Part shown: one piece after another, positions 46,928 through 55,430 of the stretch
Layout: every line of letters begins with the position of its first letter
Position numbering within the stretch: the stretch's first letter is position 1
Source of the DNA: Anaerococcus octavius
GTDB lineage: Bacteria; Bacillota; Clostridia; Tissierellales; Peptoniphilaceae
Direction: 5' to 3'
Assembly: GCF_900445265.1 (NCBI RefSeq)
Contig: NZ_UFTA01000002.1
Span: 558,001-622,000 of the forward strand
DNA: 64,000 bases
Position numbers and translations under genes: made by a program
The notes under the pieces: model-generated
Seen by the model: the letters and a program-made list of their open reading frames with translations, nothing else
The model's database searches: none
Told to the model about the DNA's origin: nothing

Positions 46928-48331
46928 ATGTTTGAATTTAATTTAAATGAACACAATTATAATTACGTTCATTTTATCGGTATAGGCGGTATTTCAATGA
47001 GTGGTATCGCCTCTTTACTGTTAAATAAAGGATATAAAGTATCAGGATCTGACAGATCAATGACTGATATAGTAAACAATTTAAAGGAAAATGGTGCAGA
47101 AGTATTCATAGGACAAAAATCGGAGAATATTAAAAATCCTGATCTTGTCGTTTATACAGATGCCATTTTAGATGATAATGAAGAACTTATTGCAGCTAGA
47201 AAGCTAGATATACCAGTTGTTACGCGAGGAGTGTTTTTAGGAGCTCTTATGAGAAACTATAAGCATTCAATTGCAGTTTCTGGTTCTCACGGCAAGTCTA
47301 CCACTACTAGTATAATTTCAAAAATATTACTAAACTCAAATGAAGATGCTAGTATTCTTCTTGGAGGAGAACTTGACGATATGGATGGTAATGTTCATGT
47401 AGGTGATGATAAATATCTTGTTACTGAAGCTTGTGAATATAAGGGAAATATTAGATATTATTTTCCACAAACTGTTATTATATTAAATATTGATCAAGAT
47501 CATTTAGATTATTACAAAGATTTAAATGACATAGTAAATACTTTTAAAGCTTATTTAAGAAATCAAGATAATAACTCAAAAACTATTTTAAACTTAAATG
47601 AAGAGAATAATAAGTTAATTCTCGATTCTGTACAAGGTGAACTTATTACATATGCTCAAGAAAATTATGATGCTGATTATGTAGCACATAATATAGCATT
47701 TGATGAAATTGGAAGACCAAATTTTGATTTAAAAATGAAAGATGGTAGTATTGAGCATTTTGAACTAGGTGTTATAGGTAGACACAATATAAATAATGCT
47801 ATGGCTGCTATAATAGCAACCTATGAAAATGGTATAGATTTAGATACTATAAGGGAAAATTTAAAGACTTATACAGGTCTAAAACGTAGAATGGAAATAA
47901 TCGGACATGTAAATGATGCAACTATTATGACAGATTATGGTCACCATCCTTCAGAAATTGAGGTAACTCTTGATGCTCTAAAAGAGCATACTGAAGGTAA
48001 ATTAGTTTGTATTTGGCAACCTCACACTTATAGCAGAACAAAAACTTTATTTGATGATTTTCTAAATTGCTTTGATAGTGCGGATGAAGTAATTGTAACT
48101 GATATTTATGCAGCAAGAGAAAAATACGATCCTACTATCCATTCTAAAGATGTGGTAGATGCACTAATAGAAAAAGGAATAAATGCCAAATATTTGGCTA
48201 CATTTGAAGAAGCTAGAGACTATGTCTACGAAATAGCAAACCCATCAGATCTTATTATTACAACTGGTTGTGGTAATCCTGATGTACTTGCTCATATGAT
48301 AGTCGATGATCAAGTAAAAGTAAGTGCCTAA
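46928..48331 (+). CDS. murC: UDP-N-acetylmuramate--L-alanine ligase
   Basis: A 467-residue Mur ligase that adds L-Ala to UDP-MurNAc. I start it at 46928 (MFEFNLNEHN) because AGGAG is 5 bases upstream; the ATG at 46910 lies before that site. HFIGIGGISMSGIA, the ATP loop SGSHGKSTTT and TDYGHHPSEI are intact. It is a lone gene with a terminator at its end. Confidence 0.95.
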   Translation: MFEFNLNEHNYNYVHFIGIGGISMSGIASLLLNKGYKVSGSDRSMTDIVNNLKENGAEVFIGQKSENIKNPDLVVYTDAILDDNEELIAARKLDIPVVTRGVFLGALMRNYKHSIAVSGSHGKSTTTSIISKILLNSNEDASILLGGELDDMDGNVHVGDDKYLVTEACEYKGNIRYYFPQTVIILNIDQDHLDYYKDLNDIVNTFKAYLRNQDNNSKTILNLNEENNKLILDSVQGELITYAQENYDADYVAHNIAFDEIGRPNFDLKMKDGSIEHFELGVIGRHNINNAMAAIIATYENGIDLDTIRENLKTYTGLKRRMEIIGHVNDATIMTDYGHHPSEIEVTLDALKEHTEGKLVCIWQPHTYSRTKTLFDDFLNCFDSADEVIVTDIYAAREKYDPTIHSKDVVDALIEKGINAKYLATFEEARDYVYEIANPSDLIITTGCGNPDVLAHMIVDDQVKVSA

Positions 48332-48337
48332 ATTAAG

Positions 48338-48366
48338 AATGACCCCCATACGGGAGTCATTTTTTA
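48338..48366. terminator. Terminator between murC and mazF
   Basis: A 9-bp stem with one mismatch, ATGACCCCC with GGGAGTCAT, is followed by T6 on the plus strand. The minus strand is less T-rich. Confidence 0.8.
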
Positions 48367-48377
48367 TATGTACATTT

Positions 48378-48731
48378 TTAAAAATCATTGGATAAATCTA
48401 AAGATATAGCCATTGCTTCATTTATTTTTATCATAACTGTATCATCAAAATTTCCAATTTTTTCTCTTAGCCTTCTCTTATCAATAGTTCTTAATTGTTC
48501 TAATAAAGCTACACTATTTTTTGGAAGACCAAATTCATTTCCCCTTATCTTTACATGAGTAGGAAGTTTAGCTTTGTTTAATTGACTAGTAATCGGTGCA
48601 ACAATGATAGTAGGAGAATATTTATTCCCTACATCATTTTGAACAACTATAACAGGCCTAACTCCCCCCTGCTCGCTACCAACAACTGGAGATAGATCTG
48701 CATAAAACAAATCTCCTCTTTTAATCTTCAT
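48378..48731 (-). CDS. mazF: MazF/PemK-family endoribonuclease toxin without adjacent antitoxin
   Basis: A 117-residue MazF (NdoA) that cuts mRNA at short sequences. [29 protein letters not shown] and APITSQ are intact. Its start overlaps the alr end by 11 bases, so there is no room for mazE, which separates alr and mazF in B. subtilis. Toxicity may be held down by an antitoxin elsewhere, or the protein may be altered. Confidence 0.93.
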   Translation of the reverse strand: MKIKRGDLFYADLSPVVGSEQGGVRPVIVVQNDVGNKYSPTIIVAPITSQLNKAKLPTHVKIRGNEFGLPKNSVALLEQLRTIDKRRLREKIGNFDDTVMIKINEAMAISLDLSNDF

Positions 48732-49842
48732 TGATTTCTCCTAAATAATTATCTATACTAATTATTTTACCACTTTTTTTATAAATTCGAGGAACACGAA
48801 GATTTATAGATGTCATCAACTCATAAGGTATAGTATCAACCTTAGCTGCTTCTTTATAAATATCTGGATATACAATAACCTCATCATCAACAGATACATC
48901 TACTCCTGTTACATCAACCATCATTTGATCCATACAGACTCTCCCAAGAACTTTACATAAGTGTCCATTTATTGAAACTTCACCTATATTTGAAAAAGAT
49001 CTCATATATCCATCAGCATAACCAATACTTAAGGTAGCAATTTTCATAGGTTTATCACTTATAAAAGTTCTGCCATAACTAATAGATGTTCCAGCTTCAA
49101 CTTCCTTTAAATAAATAACTCTTGTTCTAAAAGAAAAGCATTGTTTAAGTTCAACGTCTTTTTCTTCTTTTAATAAATCAGAAGGATATAGACCGTATGT
49201 TGCAATACCTACTCTCATCATATCACGAGTAATGTGGTGTTTAATTGCTCCAGCACTATTTCCTAAATGTACAAATTCTAAATTAAAACTATCATTTATA
49301 TCTTTAACCATTTTGTTAAATTTTTCATGTTGCATTTCTGTATAATGAGTATCCGCTTCATCAGCTGTAGAAAAGTGGGTAAAAGCTGAAATAATATTTA
49401 TATTTTCTAAATTATTTAACTCTCTTATTTTATCTTCTTCAAAATCACGGAAACCTATTCTACCCATACCAGTATCTAAAAGTAAATGAGCATTAACTTT
49501 TCCATTTATATTTTCATTTATTAGTTTAGCATAATCTAGATCAATTATAGGTATATCTATATTATTATCTATACATTTTTGAACATCTTTATAATAAACA
49601 GCTCCTAGAATAAGAATAGGTTTTTTGATATTTGCTTCTCTTAATGCCAATGCTTCAGTTACCCTTGCAACTGCAAAATAGTCTACATAATCCTCAATAT
49701 ATTCTGCTATTTTATAAGCACCAAGTCCATATCCGTTTGCTTTTAAAACAGCACAATACATAGATTTCGGATTGATTTTTCTAATATTTTGGATATTTTC
49801 TATAATTTTGTCAATATTAATTTCTACACAACTTTCAATCAT
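48721..49842 (-). CDS. alr: Alanine racemase
   Basis: A 373-residue PLP enzyme that makes D-Ala for peptidoglycan. The PLP Lys is in [12 protein letters not shown], and the catalytic Tyr in [19 protein letters not shown] is conserved. It lies 2 bases after the acpS-nnrD stop. acpS-nnr-alr-mazEF is a familiar Firmicute order. Confidence 0.97.
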   Translation of the reverse strand: MIESCVEINIDKIIENIQNIRKINPKSMYCAVLKANGYGLGAYKIAEYIEDYVDYFAVARVTEALALREANIKKPILILGAVYYKDVQKCIDNNIDIPIIDLDYAKLINENINGKVNAHLLLDTGMGRIGFRDFEEDKIRELNNLENINIISAFTHFSTADEADTHYTEMQHEKFNKMVKDINDSFNLEFVHLGNSAGAIKHHITRDMMRVGIATYGLYPSDLLKEEKDVELKQCFSFRTRVIYLKEVEAGTSISYGRTFISDKPMKIATLSIGYADGYMRSFSNIGEVSINGHLCKVLGRVCMDQMMVDVTGVDVSVDDEVIVYPDIYKEAAKVDTIPYELMTSINLRVPRIYKKSGKIISIDNYLGEINED

Positions 49843-49844
49843 AA

Positions 49845-51029
49845 TTACCTCAATATCTTAATTGCTTCAGGCAAACTAGATATAATATCTGTTGCCATTA
49901 TAGAATCTTCGCCGAGTTTTTTACTGGCAATATCTCCAGCTAAAGAATGAATGTAAACGCCAAGTATAGAAGCTTTATAAGAATCCATCCTTTTGCTAAG
50001 AGCTGCAATAATCCCTGTTAAAACATCACCACTGCCAGCTGTTGCCATTCCAGGATTGCCAATATTATTCTTGTAAAAATGCTCGCCATCAGTTACAATT
50101 GTATGATTTGATTTTAATACTAAAACTAATTTATATTTTTTAGCAAAATTTCTTGCTATATTTTCTTCATCTGATTTTATTTTATCAATAGATAGGTCTG
50201 TGAGTCTAGCAAATTCTGCTAAATGTGGAGTTATAATTATATTATTTTTTGAATCTAATATTGTCAAATCTTGACTTATCGCATTTAATCCATCAGCATC
50301 TATAAGAATATCTAAGTCAGTTTTATCAATAATACTTGCTATAAGTTTATTTAAATCTTTACCTTTGCCCATACCTGGACCTATGACTAGTATATCCTTT
50401 TCCTCTAATAACTTTAAAATTTGATTTAGAATTTTATCACTATAATAAAAATTTTCGCAGTCTATTTCATTTATTATTTGCTCATTAGCTTTAATTTGCA
50501 AAATATTAGATATGGATTTTGGAGCCAAAATAAAGCACATGCCAGCACCTGTTTTCATAGTAGATAAACTTGACATATAAACTGAGCCTGCCATGCCCTT
50601 ACTACCACCCAAAATAGCAATTCTTCCATAATCTCCTTTGTGGGAGTCAGATCTTCTTGTAGGCATTAATTTTTTTATATCTTTATCAATATTCATAGAA
50701 TTATTCTCTTTTATTTCGCAAATAGATATTGCATATTTTCCATCATGACTAATAGATATGTGACCATTGATTATTTTATCATTCAAATAAGCCGTTGGTT
50801 CAGTATTTTCATGTCTAATTTCTACTTTTTTTCTTATAATGTATGCTAAGTTTAGTCCACAGGCTTTAATGACAGCTTCTTTTGCTGCAAATATACCGGC
50901 AAAACTTTGCATATTATTTTTTTTATTAAAAGCATAAGAAAATTCATTTTCTGTAAAAATTTTTTTTAGAAAATCTTCATTAGCCTTTTTGGAAAAATTT
51001 TCAATATCTACTATATCTATACCAATCAT
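49845..51029 (-). CDS. Fusion of holo-ACP synthase (AcpS) and ADP-dependent NAD(P)HX dehydratase (NnrD)
   Basis: A 394-residue two-domain protein. Residues 1-105 are AcpS, which adds phosphopantetheine to ACP; it has GIDIVDIENF and IFAAKEAVIKACG. Residues 113-394 are NnrD, which repairs hydrated NAD(P)H; it has GRIAILGGSKGMAGSVYMSS, IDADGLNAI and NPGMATAGSGDVLTGI. The NnrE epimerase, usually fused to NnrD, is absent. No internal start or stop separates the two, and both sets of key residues look intact. Confidence 0.92.
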   Translation of the reverse strand: MIGIDIVDIENFSKKANEDFLKKIFTENEFSYAFNKKNNMQSFAGIFAAKEAVIKACGLNLAYIIRKKVEIRHENTEPTAYLNDKIINGHISISHDGKYAISICEIKENNSMNIDKDIKKLMPTRRSDSHKGDYGRIAILGGSKGMAGSVYMSSLSTMKTGAGMCFILAPKSISNILQIKANEQIINEIDCENFYYSDKILNQILKLLEEKDILVIGPGMGKGKDLNKLIASIIDKTDLDILIDADGLNAISQDLTILDSKNNIIITPHLAEFARLTDLSIDKIKSDEENIARNFAKKYKLVLVLKSNHTIVTDGEHFYKNNIGNPGMATAGSGDVLTGIIAALSKRMDSYKASILGVYIHSLAGDIASKKLGEDSIMATDIISSLPEAIKILR

Positions 51030-52288
51030 AGCAAATCTTCACTTAGTTTTTTCGCATGATCTTTAATATCTTCTATATCTAAGTAAGTATATTTACCATT
51101 TTCATAAAGCAAATCACCATCTATAAACACATAGGATATATCATTTTCATAAGTTGAATAGCATAAAGAAGCTAGCAAGTTATTTTCAGGTATATGGTTT
51201 ATATTGTCTATGTCAATCATAATTAGATCTGCACATTTTCCTTCTTCTATAGTTCCAACTTTATCATCTATTCCTAAAGCTTTGGCGCCATTTATTGTTG
51301 CCATTTTTAAAACTTCATAGGCTTTTAGATTATCTGCAGCTTTTAGTTTAGAGATTAATGATGCTATTTCAATTTCTTTAAGCATTGATTGTTTATTGTT
51401 GCTGGAAGCTGAATCTGTTCCCAAAGCAACATTTACTCCATTTCCTAATAATCTGCTAACATCACAAATTCCAGAAGAAAGTTTTAAGTTACTTGATGGA
51501 TTGTGCACTATAGACACATTTTTCTCTTTTAATATTTCTATATCATTATCTGATAAATAAACCCCATGAGCAGCTATAGTTCTATTATCAAATATATGGC
51601 ATTCGTTAAAAACTTCTGTAGGACTTTGATTATATTTTTTTTGACATTCTTCATTCTCAAATTTTGTTTCTGATAGATGAATATGTATGGGTATATTTTT
51701 TTCTTTTGCAAATTCAGATATTTTTTTTAGATAATCTTTATCCGTTGTGTATACTGCGTGTGGTCCCATAGCAATTTCTAGTCTATTATTTAATCCATTA
51801 TATTTCTCATATAAGTTTATGCATTCTTTTATCATAAAATTATCTGAATCTGGACTTGTAAGACCTCTGGCTATCTGTCCTCTAAGTTTTGCTTTTTCTA
51901 AAGCTCTTATAGTTTGATCTTCAAAAAAATACATATCTGCAAATGTACTAGTACCAGTTTTTATCATCTCAGCAAAAGATAAAAGTGAAGCATAATAAAC
52001 AATTTCTTCTGTTAGTTTTTCTTCTACAGGGAATATGTAATCATTAAGCCAAGTAAATAATTCATTATCATCACCATAGTTTCTAAAAAAACTCATAGCT
52101 ACATGTGTATGTGCATTAATAAAAGCTGGCATAGTTATATGATTTGCACCATCAATTATTCTATCAGATTTGAAACCTTCTAATTTTCCTATTTTTGAAA
52201 TTTTGCCATCTACTATATAAATATTATCTTTTTTTATTCTATCATCTACCATTGACAAAACATTAGTATTTTTTATTAGTATATTCAT
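51026..52288 (-). CDS. mtaD: MtaD-type amidohydrolase (methylthioadenosine/SAH deaminase family)
   Basis: A 420-residue metal amidohydrolase. Metal ligands are in NAHTHVAMSF, HIHLSE, AAHGVYLSD and LGTDSASSNN. The family deaminates S-adenosylhomocysteine or methylthioadenosine; substrate is not certain. No Shine-Dalgarno is visible, and a terminator-like hairpin ends 6 bases before the ATG. It overlaps the acpS-nnrD fusion by 4 bases. Confidence 0.87.
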   Translation of the reverse strand: MNILIKNTNVLSMVDDRIKKDNIYIVDGKISKIGKLEGFKSDRIIDGANHITMPAFINAHTHVAMSFFRNYGDDNELFTWLNDYIFPVEEKLTEEIVYYASLLSFAEMIKTGTSTFADMYFFEDQTIRALEKAKLRGQIARGLTSPDSDNFMIKECINLYEKYNGLNNRLEIAMGPHAVYTTDKDYLKKISEFAKEKNIPIHIHLSETKFENEECQKKYNQSPTEVFNECHIFDNRTIAAHGVYLSDNDIEILKEKNVSIVHNPSSNLKLSSGICDVSRLLGNGVNVALGTDSASSNNKQSMLKEIEIASLISKLKAADNLKAYEVLKMATINGAKALGIDDKVGTIEEGKCADLIMIDIDNINHIPENNLLASLCYSTYENDISYVFIDGDLLYENGKYTYLDIEDIKDHAKKLSEDLL

Positions 52289-52293
52289 ATTAC

Positions 52294-52319
52294 AAAAAAA
52301 GGAGTGGTGCCCACTCCTT
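52294..52319 (-). terminator. Terminator between gatB and mtaD
   Basis: Minus strand: AAGGAGTGG pairs with CCACTCCTT, followed by T7. The stem includes the gatB stop codon and sits directly before the mtaD start. Confidence 0.8.
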
Positions 52320-53736
52320 ATTCTCCTATCTTTTCTTTCAATAAATTATTTATTTCTACTGGATTTCCTTTACCCTTGGTCTTTTTCATAGCTTGGCCAA
52401 CTAAGAAACCAAAAGCACGGTCTTTTCCATTTTTGATATCTTCGATTGATTCTGGATTTTCTTCAAGTACTTGGTTTACTACTTCTTCTAATAATTCACT
52501 ATCGCTAATTTGTAATAAATTTCTTTCTTCCGCTAATTTTTCTGGATCTTCATTTGATTCAAAGATTTCGCGAAGCAATTTTTTTGCTACATTATTATTA
52601 ACTTTATCATCTTTTGCAAGATTTATTAATTTTGCAAAGTTTTCTATTGATAAGTTCATAGTTGATGGACTTTGTTCAGTTTCATTTAATCTTCTTGATA
52701 ATTCTGTCAATATCCAGTTTGCAGAAATTTTTGGATCATTTACTAATTCATTTGTTTTTTCAAATAGCTCTGCAAGTTCTCTATCATTTGCCAATAAGTT
52801 TGCATCATATTCGGTCATTTCATATTCTTTTATATAACGACTTTGCTTTTGAGTTGGTAATTCCGGTAAATTTTCTTCAATATCTTTAATATAATCTTCA
52901 TTCAAATATATTTCTGGAATATCACCATCTACTGAAAATCTATAGTCATTACCTACTTCTTTATTACGCATGTGAATGGTTTCTAATTTTTCGTCATCCC
53001 ATCTTCTTGTTTCTTTTATACCAAATTCTCCATTTTCTAATAGTTTTCTTTGGCGTTCTTCTTCATAAGCTAAAGCTTGTTCTATGGCTTTAATAGAGTT
53101 CATATTTTTGATCTCTGCTATATTTGTTTTGTTTCCTGTATCATTATTTACCATATTGATATTAACATCTACACGCATAGAGCCTTGAGCCATTATACAA
53201 TCTGAAACTTCTAAGAATCTTAATGTTGATGCAAGTGTTTCTACAAATTCACGTGCTTCATCTGGAGAATTTATGTCTGGTTTAGTAACTATCTCTATTA
53301 ATGGAACACCAGCTCTGTTATAGTCCATTAGAGTTCTACCCTCTTCATCGTGATTAGACTTACCAGTATCTTCCTCCATATGAATTTCAATTAAGCCAAC
53401 TTTTTTACCAGTTGATAATCCGACATATCCATTTTGAGCATATGGTTTATCAAATTGGGTAATTTGATATCCTTTAGTTAAATCTGGATAAAAATATTTT
53501 TTTCTATCCATTTTTTGATCATTAGCTATATCACAATTAAAAGCTAGACCAGCTCTTAAGGCAAGTTCAACAGCTTTTTTGTTCATAACTGGTAAAGCAC
53601 CAGGATGACCTAAGCAAATTGGGCATACATTTGTATTTGGTACTGCCCCAAATTCGTTTTTACAGGAGCAAAACATTTTTGTCTTAGTTGCTAGCTCCAC
53701 ATGGATTTCTAGACCTATTATTGTTTTTGTATTCAT
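52318..53736 (-). CDS. gatB: Asp/Glu-tRNA amidotransferase subunit B
   Basis: A 472-residue tRNA-binding kinase subunit that activates the misacylated Asp or Glu. GLEIHVELATKTKMFC, CPICLGHPGALPVMN and DYNRAGVPLIEIV are intact, as is the YqeY-like tail. It overlaps gatA by 4 bases. The genome therefore likely makes Gln-tRNA and/or Asn-tRNA indirectly. Confidence 0.97.
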   Translation of the reverse strand: MNTKTIIGLEIHVELATKTKMFCSCKNEFGAVPNTNVCPICLGHPGALPVMNKKAVELALRAGLAFNCDIANDQKMDRKKYFYPDLTKGYQITQFDKPYAQNGYVGLSTGKKVGLIEIHMEEDTGKSNHDEEGRTLMDYNRAGVPLIEIVTKPDINSPDEAREFVETLASTLRFLEVSDCIMAQGSMRVDVNINMVNNDTGNKTNIAEIKNMNSIKAIEQALAYEEERQRKLLENGEFGIKETRRWDDEKLETIHMRNKEVGNDYRFSVDGDIPEIYLNEDYIKDIEENLPELPTQKQSRYIKEYEMTEYDANLLANDRELAELFEKTNELVNDPKISANWILTELSRRLNETEQSPSTMNLSIENFAKLINLAKDDKVNNNVAKKLLREIFESNEDPEKLAEERNLLQISDSELLEEVVNQVLEENPESIEDIKNGKDRAFGFLVGQAMKKTKGKGNPVEINNLLKEKIGE

Positions 53737-55142
53737 TTTGCCTCCCCTAAAAATCTATCTGCTGCATTTATTACTTTATTATCTTCAAATCTATTTCCAA
53801 TAAATTGGATAGATCCTGATATACCTTCTCTAACTGGTACTGATAAACCACACATACCAGCAAGATTTACTATTACATTAAATCCATCAGCTTTGAAATC
53901 AGAAAGTGGATCTTTTTCTGTTTTTTCATCAATAGCTGGAGGTAAGTTTGTTGTAGTAGGTGTTACAATCAAATCATATTTTTCAAATAATTCTTCTAAT
54001 TCTTCTTTAATTAAAGTACGAAGTTGAAGACCTTTTTTATAAATTTTTTGATCATCGTCAGCTGATAAATACATAGTTCCAAGTGCAATTCTTCTTTGAA
54101 CCTCTTCGCCTAGACCTTCTGATCTAGATTTTATAAATAATTCAGAAATGTCCTTATAGTCTTCAGTTTGATGACCATATCTTATTCCATCAAATCTACT
54201 CATATTTGATGAAACTTCTGAACTCATTATTATATTATAAACAGGATTTGCATAAAATGCGTATTTTAATTCAACTTCTTCTAAATTTGCACCTAAGTTT
54301 CTTAGTCTTTCTAAGGCTTGTTGATAGTCTGATTTTACACTATCTTCAATACCATCATAAAGAACACTATCCGTACTGATTACTGCTATATTTTTGCCTT
54401 TAAAATCATAATCCTCTTTTTCAAAATTGTAAGCTTCTAAGATAGATGTCATATCATTTTCATCTGGAGATGAAGTGATTTCAGATAATAATCTCAAATC
54501 ATCAATATTTTGAGCAAATAAACCTACTTGGTCAAGAGTATTAGCCATAGAAACTACTCCGTAACGGCTTAGCAAAGAATATGTTGGTTTATAGCCTATA
54601 ATATTTGTATATGAAGCTGGTCCTCTAACAGATCCACCTGTATCTGTCCCTAAAGCTACTAAGACATCTTCATTTGATACTGCAACTGCAGATCCTGATG
54701 AAGATCCACCAGCTATTTTTGCAGTATCTAAATTATTTTTAACAACTCCAAAATAAGAAGTTTTTGAGCTTGCACCCATAGCAAATTCATCCATATTAGT
54801 TTTGGCAATTATAATAGCATCTTCTTTTAATAGATTATCTACAACTGTAGCATTATAAATTGGTGTAAAATCTTCTAACATCTTTGATGCACAAGTCATT
54901 TTCATATTTTTATATGAAATATTATCTTTAACAGCTATTGGTAAGCCGAAAAGTTTTCCTAATTTCTCACCATTTTTTAATTTATTGTCTAGATATTCTG
55001 CTCTTTTTAAAGAATCTTCTTCGTTAAAAGAAATATAAGCATTGTGCTCATTTTTCTCAATTTTTTCTAAAGTTTCTTTTGTATAATCTACAACTGAAAT
55101 TTCTCCAGATTTTAATCTATTTACTATATTTTCAATATTCAT
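53733..55142 (-). CDS. gatA: Asp/Glu-tRNA amidotransferase subunit A
   Basis: A 469-residue amidase that frees ammonia from glutamine. The Ser-cisSer-Lys set is in AVKDNISY and AGGSSSGSAVAVS. The start at 55142 (MNIENIVNRL) has GGAG upstream; the longer frame to 55163 runs into gatC. It is part of gatCAB. Confidence 0.97.
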   Translation of the reverse strand: MNIENIVNRLKSGEISVVDYTKETLEKIEKNEHNAYISFNEEDSLKRAEYLDNKLKNGEKLGKLFGLPIAVKDNISYKNMKMTCASKMLEDFTPIYNATVVDNLLKEDAIIIAKTNMDEFAMGASSKTSYFGVVKNNLDTAKIAGGSSSGSAVAVSNEDVLVALGTDTGGSVRGPASYTNIIGYKPTYSLLSRYGVVSMANTLDQVGLFAQNIDDLRLLSEITSSPDENDMTSILEAYNFEKEDYDFKGKNIAVISTDSVLYDGIEDSVKSDYQQALERLRNLGANLEEVELKYAFYANPVYNIIMSSEVSSNMSRFDGIRYGHQTEDYKDISELFIKSRSEGLGEEVQRRIALGTMYLSADDDQKIYKKGLQLRTLIKEELEELFEKYDLIVTPTTTNLPPAIDEKTEKDPLSDFKADGFNVIVNLAGMCGLSVPVREGISGSIQFIGNRFEDNKVINAADRFLGEAK

Positions 55143-55150
55143 AAATTCTC

Positions 55151-55429
55151 CTATAAATTCCAATCTAATCTGAAATATCCAAATTCTCTATCCGGAGCAT
55201 TTTTTAGCGCATCATCACGGCTTGATGATTCTTTAGCTTCATCTTCTCTAAAAACAGCCTTATGTGCATCAATACTTTCAGTCATTTTTATATTTTCAGT
55301 GTCAACATCAAAAATATCTTCTATAAAGTCTATTACAATATTAAACTTATTTGACAAATCCTCTACATCTTTGCCTTCTAAGTTTAAATTAGATAGACTA
55401 TAAATCTTTTCTACTTCTTTTGCTTGCAT
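55151..55429 (-). CDS. gatC: Asp/Glu-tRNA amidotransferase subunit C
   Basis: A 92-residue GatC that wraps GatA and GatB. It starts MQAKEVEKIYSLSNLNL and ends with the conserved APDREFGYFRL. It follows the ligA stop by one base. Confidence 0.95.
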   Translation of the reverse strand: MQAKEVEKIYSLSNLNLEGKDVEDLSNKFNIVIDFIEDIFDVDTENIKMTESIDAHKAVFREDEAKESSSRDDALKNAPDREFGYFRLDWNL

Positions 55430-55430
55430 C

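Noticed and set aside
52304-52837. Open frame of 177 codons on the plus strand inside gatB
   Set aside because: gatB is certain on the opposite strand; this Ser/Phe-rich frame is its antisense shadow.
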